From Elusimicrobiota bacterium (lineage in GTDB: Bacteria; Elusimicrobiota; Elusimicrobia; FEN-1173): a stretch of DNA of 64,000 nt. A program made the position numbers and the translations under genes. Where the stretch lies: NCBI GenBank assembly GCA_016722575.1, contig JADKIY010000001.1, positions 744,001 to 808,000 of the forward strand, written 5' to 3'. Of the stretch, positions 50,682-59,600 are shown piece after piece. The stretch's first letter is position 1; every line of letters begins with the position of its first letter. Below the pieces are notes generated by a model. That model worked only from the letters and a program-made list of their open reading frames with translations, was not told the origin of the DNA and did no database searches.

Positions 50682-53600
50682 TTCCGGGGGTACGGCCGAT
50701 ACGTTGGCTTTCAGGGCTTCGGCGCGGTAATGCCGCGTCCGCCCAAAACCGTTGGCTCCCAGGCCGGCGGAGAAGAACCGAATCGTCTTCAGGGCTTCGG
50801 GGTCCGGGGCCCAGCAGGACTTTGTTTGCGTCCTCCGGGAAGTCCAGTTTCATCCCGCTGCGCATGGTCAGGGTCGTGACGGTCCCTTCGGGGGACGTCA
50901 CTTCCAACCGGGGCAGAATGGCGTTGATGGAGGATTGGAACTGATCCCGCTCGGCGGCCGGGACCAGGGAACTGTTGAATTTGAAGAGCGCCTTGCGCGC
51001 CAGAATTTCGGCGATGGCGCTTCGGCTTTCGTTGTTGGAGCAAATGAACATGCCCGTGACGTGATCGTCCTCGGTCAGCCGCCCGCCGCGGCGCAATTTT
51101 TCGACGCTCGCCCGGAGTTTCGCTCCCGCCCGGGCCAGGACCGCTTTTCCTTCCGCGTCGATGTATTTGGGGGCCGCCGGACCGGCGGTGGGCGCGTGTC
51201 CGGCGGTCAAGGCCGTCCAACCGAAGCGGGCGGCGGCCCGGTTGTGGACGGCGTGGAGGGCCACGCTAGCCAGCGCGCCCAGGGGGGCCAGGAACAGCCC
51301 GCCGAAAGGGTCCATGAAGGCCAGGAGCAAAGGCGCGTGAATGGCCATGCCCCGCAGGGCCAAGTTCCACCGGGTTTGCCGGGTGGCGGGGGCGGGTTCC
51401 AATTCCCATCGGCCCAAACGGTCAACCCCCGACTCCGCGGGCTTATAGCGATAGACCGACCGGTGGGAAAAGCCGAAGGCCACGTTAACGAGGGCGAAGA
51501 GGCCGGTGGCCGCGAAGAAGGAATGATCGATGGAGACGCCGAAGAAGGACCCCAGGGCGCTCATCAAGCCCACGGAGGCGTAGAAGAAGACGCCCGTAGC
51601 GAGGGATTCCACCAAGGGGGCCTTTTCGTTGACAATGCGGTTGAGGTCGGCCGGATTATTCTTGTCGAGGTTGAAGACCCAGGCGATCAGGGGCACCAGC
51701 CCCGGAATCGTCGCGGCAAGCGGTTTCTGTTCAAAATCAGCGGCTCTGACCAAATTGATGGCGACGCCATGGTAGCCGCCCCAATCCGCCGGCGGCGTCG
51801 ATAGGAGAATTTTGTGGACGGTTGGCCGGCTACGCACAAATCGCCGAATGATCTCCGGGGTGGCCAGCGGTGTGGGATCGGTTGCACCTGTCACAGCGGC
51901 GATCAACTTAAGGGCCTTGCGCTGGACGTCGGGGTGGTTCCTTAGGTATTCAAGGTATTCAGAGACAGCTTGTTCCCCGGGCGATACGGGGGCGACGGAA
52001 TGAGCGAAAGTTGTCACAAGCTGAAGGGGCGAGTCCTCGGGCCGCTGAGCGATGCGAGCCATAATCACTTTTAAATCATCGTTGTTCATCGGGCGGCCGG
52101 TGATTTCCTGGAAACGAGCCCGCCAGGCCTGAATATCTTGAGGCGTGAAAACTCTTACGTTGTTGGTAACAGGCTTCGGTTCCGTCGCGCGCAGGCGCCC
52201 CTCCAATTCGGTGCGCAGGGGCTCCGAGGGGAGGCTCTTGTCGATCGCCGGTCCCATGAGGTCTCTGATGTCGTCGGCGCTCAGCGTGGCTTTGATTTCA
52301 GAATGTTTGTATCGCTCTCTTTCGTCCGGGACGATTTCGCCGTTGGGCAATGCGACCTCCCGGCCTTCAAAGGCCCCATACCGGTAGCCGAGGCGTCCAT
52401 GTGAGCGATCGCTAAAACGTTTGTCGCCCCCTGTCCCGAGCTCATGAAACTCAAGCCCCGGGACCTCTCCTATTCCCGCATCGGCCAGTCTCTTTTCCAG
52501 CAACATCCCCAGGAAGATGGCCGAAATCTCGTAAGGTTCAACCGACTTCCCTTTCAATTCGTTCAAACGGAATTTCTCATAGATTTGAGCTGCAATGGAT
52601 TGATGCAGGTAGATGGTGATGCCTTTGGCGGCTTGAGTCTCATAATCCTTCAGAAACTCCAGCATTTCAAGGCCGTCGGCGACCTTGTGCGGTATGTTAA
52701 GGTCCCAAAGTACCGGCAGTATTGCGTCCAACACACGATCGGCGTCATCCGGCGTCAGGCTGATATGGAATTTCCAGCCCTGTTTGTCGCGCGGCAGTTC
52801 TCCCATTCGAACATCTGCATATCGCCATCCCCGCATCGGAACATATTTATCCTGCGGGGTTTTGAGGCGGATGGGGTCAGTCCCGTCCTCGCCCTTCCCG
52901 GGGCCCTTTCGGGCGGGCGCGTGCCCGGCGGTCAAGGCCGTCCAGCCGAAGCGGGCCGCGGCCCGGTTGTGGACGGCGTGGAGGGCCACGCTGGCCAGCG
53001 CGCCCAGGGGGGCCAGGAACAGCCCGCCGAAGGGATCAACGAAGGCCAGGAGCAAAGGCGCGTGAATGGCCATGCCCCGCAGGGCCAAGTTCCACCGGGT
53101 TTGCCGGGTGGCGGGGGCGGGTTCCAATTCCCATCGGCCCAAACGGTCAACCCCCGGCTCGGCGGGCTTGTAGCGGTAGAAGGAGCGGTGGGAAAAGCCG
53201 AAGGCCACGTTAACGAGGGCGAAGAGGCCGGTGGCCGCGAAGAAGGAATGATCGATGGAGACGCCGAAGAAGGACCCCAGGGCGCTCAAAATCCCGACGC
53301 CGGCGTAGAAGGCGAGGCCGGTGGCGACGGATTCGACCAGGGGGGCCTTCTCGTTGACAATGCGGTTGAGGTCGGCCGGATTGTTCCTGTCGAGGCCATA
53401 GACTCTGGCGATGAGGGGCACCAGCCCCGGAATCGTTGCGGCCGGCGGTGTCGCGGAACTTTCATTTAAGAAGGCATCCAATTGACGTTTAACGTTTTTG
53501 TTTAACTGCTGCCAGTAGGAAAGACTTTGTTCCCACTCGTTGTAAACCTTGTCGTTGGCGAGGACGTCGGCCACGGCGTCCCCCGTGGCTTCAATGTATT

Positions 53601-53691
53601 TTTGAACGGAAACAAGGAAATCGCGACCGGCTTCGGATTGAATGGCGGAAAGGATTTCCCGATCAACGGTGCGGTCGTCGATCATTCCCAA
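50515..53691 (-). CDS. Giant protein, middle section (two membrane modules, LanKC-N-like domain, phosphatase-like domain)
   Basis: This 1058-residue frame probably continues the upstream ORF: its first codons (GMIDDRTVDREI) follow naturally from WEGPGL if one A is removed near 53708-53710. It contains membrane module copy 3 (about residues 83-253), a segment resembling the N-terminal domain of class III lanthipeptide synthetases (about 280-450, with GWKFHISLTPDDADRVLD and, at its end, LGYRYGAFEGRE then GEIVPDERE), a helical stretch, module copy 4 (about 659-828), and the opening of a phosphatase-like domain with CSNNESRS (CX5R, about residue 885). True coding in this frame ends near 50812; the remaining C-terminal residues are an out-of-frame tail rich in Arg and Pro. 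Confidence 0.6.
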   Translation of the reverse strand: MGMIDDRTVDREILSAIQSEAGRDFLVSVQKYIEATGDAVADVLANDKVYNEWEQSLSYWQQLNKNVKRQLDAFLNESSATPPAATIPGLVPLIARVYGLDRNNPADLNRIVNEKAPLVESVATGLAFYAGVGILSALGSFFGVSIDHSFFAATGLFALVNVAFGFSHRSFYRYKPAEPGVDRLGRWELEPAPATRQTRWNLALRGMAIHAPLLLAFVDPFGGLFLAPLGALASVALHAVHNRAAARFGWTALTAGHAPARKGPGKGEDGTDPIRLKTPQDKYVPMRGWRYADVRMGELPRDKQGWKFHISLTPDDADRVLDAILPVLWDLNIPHKVADGLEMLEFLKDYETQAAKGITIYLHQSIAAQIYEKFRLNELKGKSVEPYEISAIFLGMLLEKRLADAGIGEVPGLEFHELGTGGDKRFSDRSHGRLGYRYGAFEGREVALPNGEIVPDERERYKHSEIKATLSADDIRDLMGPAIDKSLPSEPLRTELEGRLRATEPKPVTNNVRVFTPQDIQAWRARFQEITGRPMNNDDLKVIMARIAQRPEDSPLQLVTTFAHSVAPVSPGEQAVSEYLEYLRNHPDVQRKALKLIAAVTGATDPTPLATPEIIRRFVRSRPTVHKILLSTPPADWGGYHGVAINLVRAADFEQKPLAATIPGLVPLIAWVFNLDKNNPADLNRIVNEKAPLVESLATGVFFYASVGLMSALGSFFGVSIDHSFFAATGLFALVNVAFGFSHRSVYRYKPAESGVDRLGRWELEPAPATRQTRWNLALRGMAIHAPLLLAFMDPFGGLFLAPLGALASVALHAVHNRAAARFGWTALTAGHAPTAGPAAPKYIDAEGKAVLARAGAKLRASVEKLRRGGRLTEDDHVTGMFICSNNESRSAIAEILARKALFKFNSSLVPAAERDQFQSSINAILPRLEVTSPEGTVTTLTMRSGMKLDFPEDANKVLLGPGPRSPEDDSVLLRRPGSQRFWADAALPRRSPESQRIGRTPGSVYPARDDEIRREHPARPQTRLPDRLRRHQGPSAGRSSRRHGPRGAQGPGQKAWI
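51187..51720 (-). repeat. Membrane module copy 4 of the giant protein
   Basis: Encodes AATIPGLVPLIAWV through to FGWTALTAGHAP. It is almost identical in DNA to copy 3 (offset 1725 bp), with only scattered differences over about 530 bp. Such similarity within one gene suggests recent duplication or gene conversion. Confidence 0.85.
52912..53445 (-). repeat. Membrane module copy 3 of the giant protein
   Basis: Encodes AATIPGLVPLIARVYGL through to FGWTALTAGHAP, with three to four hydrophobic segments including GLAFYAGVGILSALGSFFGV and HSFFAATGLFALVNVAFGF. Copies 1 (about 56540-57055) and 2 (about 54245-54770) are more diverged but clearly homologous. Confidence 0.85.
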
Positions 53692-56600
53692 GTTGCGAGG
53701 GGCGTTCTTTCAGGCCGGGGCCCTCCCAGTGGCGCGCAATATCAAACAAGGTTTTAACGGTTTGCCGGGCCAGGCCGGGATCCATCCGGCCATGGGCTTT
53801 GATCTCGTGGAGCGTTTGCCCCTCGACAAATTCTTCGACGTACCATTGGATCTGCTCTTTGCCGTCGGGCGTTTCAATGAAATCGGCAAGGCCGAAGCGG
53901 GGCGTTCCGTGGCCTCCGATGGATTTCAGGGCATCAAGCTCTCCACGTGCGGGTCTTGAAGGCACAGGTTTTCTTTGGGAATTACGGACATCTTTTCCTT
54001 CCGCGACATAGGCGATGTCGAATTGGTCGGTCAAGTCGGTGGACGAAAGGGGAACCTCCAGGATCCGGCGAATCAGCATGGCGGCCGTCCCCTTGTCGAC
54101 TTTCGTCAGAATTTCGCCGGCGGTGGTGGATAGGTCCGCCAGGCGCCGAGCCGTATCGGCCGGTTTTTCTCCGGGTTGCGTGGCGTAACGTCCGGCGATG
54201 GCGAACCGTCTAAAAGCACCGGCGGAGGACGAGGCCGGCCCTCCCGCCGTCATCGCCCGCCAGCCGAAATGGGAGGCCAGTTCGTTGTGGACGATGTGCA
54301 GGACGACGGAGGTGGCGGCGCCCAGGATCGTCACGAGGGGGCCTAGAAGGGGGAAGAGGTTTGTCCAGAGCAGCGGGGAGTGAATGGCCATTCCGCGCAC
54401 GGCCAAGCTGAGGCGGGTGCCCCAGGAGGCAAATTTCGGTGTGCCGTCGGGGTTCGACTCGACTTCCCATTGGCCGTCCCGGTAGGTGTACACCCGGGCG
54501 TGAAGGGCGCCGAAGGCGAGGTTCGCCAGGGCGAAGAGCGAGTATTGGTTGAAAATCGTCGGATTCAGGGAAACCGGGACTCCGAGGAAACCGGAGACGA
54601 TGACGTCCAGGTTGGACATCAGCACCATGGCCCCGAAATAGAAAAGACCGAAAAGGGCGGATTCGACGAAGGGGGCTTTTTCCGTCACGATCTTGTTCAG
54701 GTCTTCCGGGCTGTTGGGGTTCAGCCGGTAGAGGCGGGCGATCAGCGGGACGAGGCCGGGGATGGTCGCGGGCGGGCCGCGATCCCGGTGGACGTTGGGG
54801 GCCGCGCCGGTTTTTAGAATGGGGATTTCGCCCCGGCCGAACCGGACGGCTTGATTGTAGAGGGTCAAGGATTGGTAGGCCAACGAAAGCAGTTTGGTCG
54901 GATTGGTTTTGACCCCGAACATGGGGAAATGCGAATTCGCGTTGTGAACGGCGGCGTATTGGAACGGCCAATAAAGGTCCAAGAAGGCCTTTTCCCGGGT
55001 GTCAACGGCGTAAATATCCGAAAGTTCGGGTTGGGACAAGGACACGTGGTTCGACCGTCCCAGGAGAACGTCGACCTTGAACGGGGTCGATTCACGCCCC
55101 CGTTCCCTGGTGGCGAAATATTCAATGACGGATTTGACGAACAGCGCGGATTTCCCGGACCCGTAAGTGTCCACCACGACAAAGGACCGAGTCATCGGCA
55201 AGCCGCTGGAGCGGAATTGGCGATAAATTTGATTCGCGTAGTCGGCGAAAAGCGCGTCGCCTTCGATGAGAGCCGCTGTTTTTTGCTTGAATTTTTCCTC
55301 GATCCCCTCCCGAACGGCCGCCGATTTAATGCCCAATTGATCGAAGGGGAATAGACCTTCGGCGACGATTTCCCTAAAACTCTCGTCCATGATGTTCTTG
55401 ATGGATTTGATGATTTGCGACAATTCTTTGTCGTCGTTGCGGCGATTGGGGCCCACCGGCGTGAATATGCCCGGATGGTAAACCACGGCGGCGGCCGACG
55501 TTTGGTCGTTCAGTTGGTCCGTGTAGCGACGGAATTCGTTAATGGACAAGGCGTCGCGGGCCAGGAAGATCGGCACCTGCCCCGTTTCCTGAAGGCGCGC
55601 CACGACGTACGGCGCGAAGGCGACATGACTGTCGACGGCTTCCTGGTCCCGGGTGACGACGTCCGGGGCCAGCAATTGCCGCAATTCTTCCCGGGCGTGC
55701 AGGAAGGAGTCCCGGTTGACCTGGTTCGACCCGCCCATGAGCATCAGCCAGCCGGAGAGAATTTGATTGATTTCGTTGTCGGTGAAGACCCGGGGGCGTC
55801 CTTCGGCGTCCTTGGGAAACTGGTCCGCGTCCAAGGCCCAAGGCAAAGCCGCCAAGTCTTTCAACTGGAAAAGGCGCTCCTTTCCAAAAAACCGCTGGTG
55901 GTTGGCGAACAAACTCTGGGCCACGGGATGGGGGGTGAGCACAATGATCTTGGTGGATTGGAAAAAGCTTTCAATGCTCCCGGCCTTCCACCAATTCCGC
56001 ATTTCGGGTTGGCGAATCAAGGACGCGTCGTGGATGGGGATGTTCCCGGGGGCCCATTGTTCGCCCGGCGTTCCCCGGCCCCGCACTTGAATGAGTTCCG
56101 TGCCCTCAAAGGCGCGGCCCAGACGTTTGACGACGTTGCGGATGGCGATGTCTTGTAGGTGGCGGGCCGGCGTGTCGCCCTGCTTGGTGTAGTCCCCGCC
56201 GCTGGCCACGTTGGACGGAGCGGTGTCGTAGACGTCGCGCGCCATTTTAACCAGGCGGTCCAGTTCGTCGGGATGGGACTTGAAATATTGATAGTAGCCT
56301 TCTTCGTAAAATTCGTAGGCCCTTGATTCGTCCACGATTTGGTCGTTAATGACGTGCTTGATGGACCAGCCGCTGGGGCCGAACCATTCGTCCAGCCGCG
56401 CCCGAATCGCCGGGGCGTTGTAGCCGAAATATCCGGGGCGAAAGAAGTCCTCCTTGGCGTATTCTTGTAAGAAATCCGCCAAGGACATTTTGACCAGGCG
56501 CTTGGCGTTGCTGGGGGGGCCTTGGTCCCCGTTGGCCGCGGTGGCGGCCGTCCAGCCGAACCGGGCGGCCAATTGGTTGTGGACGACATGGAAAGCGACG

Positions 56601-59600
56601 CTGGTCAGAGCCCCCAGGGGGGCCAGGAAGAGGCCGCCGAGGGGGTCCATGAAGGCCAACAAGAGGGGGGTGTGAATGGCCGCGCCCCGGAGAGCCAACG
56701 CCCAACGATCGCGGAGGGACGCGGGGGCCGGTTCGGCCTCCCAGCGGCCCGTTCGGGTGACGCCCGGGAGGGGCGGCTTAAAGCGATAAACCGACCGGTG
56801 GGAAAAGCCGAAGGCCAGGTTGACCAGGGCGAAGAGGCCCGTGGCGGCAAAGAAGGCGTGGTCGATGTGAAAGCCCACCGCGGAACCCAGGGCGCTCAGG
56901 AGTCCCACGGCGGCGTAGAAGAAGACCCCCGTAACGACGGTTTCGACGAGGGGGGCTTTTTCGTTGATAATGCGGTTCAAATCCGCCGGGTTGGCGGGAT
57001 TGAGTCCGTAAAGCCGGCCAATCAGGGGAACCAACCCCGAAATCGTCGCCGCCGGAGGCCCCCGGGGCGCCCCGGTGGACGTGGGGGCCAAGGTCCCGTT
57101 GGCGGACTGTTCGTCCAAGAGGACGACGTCGTTGCCAACGATGGATAGAGAGAATTGGTTGCGGGAAATGCCGCTGGTCGGGCCGACGCCCAGGTCCTCC
57201 CGGCCGAATTGAAGGGTTGCGCCGGTCCGTCGATGGCCGTTCGGGAGAAGCAGAGACAATCCCCCTTCGGGGGTCGACTCCAGCACTAGGTGGACGCCAT
57301 TGACGACGAGGGGCACGGGCAGATGTTTTCGGGGGATGTTGACGGCCCCCGCGTTTTGGGACGGGCCGCCCAGGAGTGCCGTTGCCCGGACGTTCCTCCA
57401 GGCGTCAACGAGGGCGGTCAGATACTCGGCGGAGAAGGCTTCGATTCGCCCCGGGGTTTGATTGCGTTGGAGGGAAGAGACGGTCTGCTCGAGGGCATAC
57501 ACCTCATCGGACAACGGTTCGTTGGCCAATGGCCGGCCGAGCGCCGCCAAGTGGTCGTTCAAACGAGTGTCCAAGTGAAGCCGGACGGTCCGCATTTGGG
57601 CCAGGTCGTCTCCCAGCTCCAAGTTCCCGGAATCTCCCCGGCGCAGGGTCCCGGCGGCCGACACACGCTGCCCCGCTTCGTCCCGAATATCCGAAAGGGT
57701 GTAGCGGGCCGATCTCCCGCCCTCCGAGGCTTCGATGTCCACGGCCACGGCAAAGGCGGCGGCGTTTTGGATGTCGCTTAGGACGACCGCCCCGTCTTGG
57801 GGGACGACGCGAATTTTGTCGCCTTTAATGTAAACGTCCAGGGGGATCCGAAGGGCGCGGCCCTGGGCCAAGATTCCCAAATCCCCCCGGACCGAGGCCA
57901 GAAGGGTCGATTCCAATCGTTCCCGGCCGGAATTTCCCTCTTCAGCGGGGCTCACGTCCACCGTGGTGTTGTTGGGTGAAAAGTTTTCCACCGTGGCTTC
58001 GCTGCCCGACCAGGCCAGGGCGGCGTGTTTGCGGGAAACTTCCACGCCGCTCAACCGGAGCGTGCGTCCCTCGGCGGCGGTTTGGCGGCCCAGAGTCAAG
58101 GATTCCCCGGGTTGAAGGACTTCCCGGCCTTCGGGGCCGGTGGCGATCAATCGGTTTCCCTCGAGCGAGAGGGAAACGCGGTTTCCGCTCAACACCAGGA
58201 CCGAGGGGAAAGTGCCCAGCCGGCGGGGCCCCGACGTTGGCGTGAGAATCGTGTTCCCCGTGATGGCGGGGACGACCGGCGCGACCGGGGTCTCGACGAC
58301 GGGTTCCGCCGGCCGGGTGATCCGCAGGGCGTTGTTCAGGAAGAAGTCGGCCGTTCCCTGCCGTTCGTTGGTGACGCCGAAATCGAAGTAGGCTTCCGGG
58401 ATGACGTTCCAGGTTTTTTTAACGGTCTCATTGTTGAATTCCGCCGCGCCGTCCCCCGGCTGAAAACGGGCGCGTCCCGCGGAGGCGGGGGCCAAAATCA
58501 CGCCGGGGGTGAGGCGGGCGAGCTGTTCCCAGGCGGCCTTCCAAACGGGACTCAAATCGTAGCCCGAGGCGTTGTAGTCGCCGAAAACGAGAACGCCCTG
58601 ATCGGTCATCACCAGCACCACGTTGGCGATCATGGCCCCGGTGGCTTCGTCGTAGGCCATGGCGAAGGCGGAGTTGGATTCCAGGGCGTGGGCCACGGGC
58701 ATTTCCTGGTGGCCGCCCCCGAAGGGATTGAAGCACCCCGGAACCCGGTGCCCGGCGGCCACTTCGTCCAGGAGGCTTTTCTGGATTTTCACCGAGACCC
58801 GGGCCCGGGCGTCGTCTTTTAGTTTCTGCGTGGCCAAGAGGGACCGGAGGGCGATGAGGATTTCGTTGAAGTGGAGTTGAATTTGGAGGAACCGTTCCTC
58901 GGGGTTTTCCACGCCGTCCCGGGAGAGGCGGTCGATGGCCTCGTCCCGTTGGCCGAGGATCCGCTCGTTCACGAATTGTTCGGCGGCGGCGTAGGTGTCC
59001 AGGGCGTCGGCCGTTTGCGCGGCTTCGGCCGCCTTGACCAGTCCCAGGGATCGGGCGATCTGGACCAACTGTTCGGTTTGCCTCTGAACCTGGACAATCC
59101 GTTCCTGGGCCGACAGCGGGGCCACGTCCTGGGCCGGGACGACGATTCCCCGGTCCCACAACGCGGGGGAATAGCCCGCCGCCAGAAGCGCGGCCTTGGC
59201 CTCGCCGTTGCCGGGGATTTGGGCGAGGTTGTGCGCCGCGGCGGCGGCGTTCGCCGCCTCGGCCGTCCCACCGTTGCGGAGCGTCTCCAGCCAGGTCGTG
59301 ACGGCCGACTTCAGCCGGTCCGCCAACCCCGCCGTTTCCCCGGTCGGGGCGCGCTCCGGCCGCAACGACGTGGTCAAGGACGTGGCCACGATCAGTTGCG
59401 TCAATTGCCGCTGGTCCAGCTTCTCCAAAATGGGAGCGTTTTCCTCGCCGAAAACCTCCAGAACCGCCTGCCGCTCGGCGGCGGCGACGACCGCCTCGAC
59501 CGTCCTAGCCAGATTTTTCGGTCGGAGCGACCCGCCGGCGAAAGCGGCCGCCAAGGCGCGCATGGCTTCCAGGGAAGGTTCGAGTTTTTCCCGGGAATTG

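Noticed and set aside
53700..53720. Programmed ribosomal frameshifting at the giant-locus joints
   Set aside because: No slippery heptamer plus pseudoknot is evident, and the two sites and the NHL site share only short homopolymers; a lesion or assembly indel is simpler.
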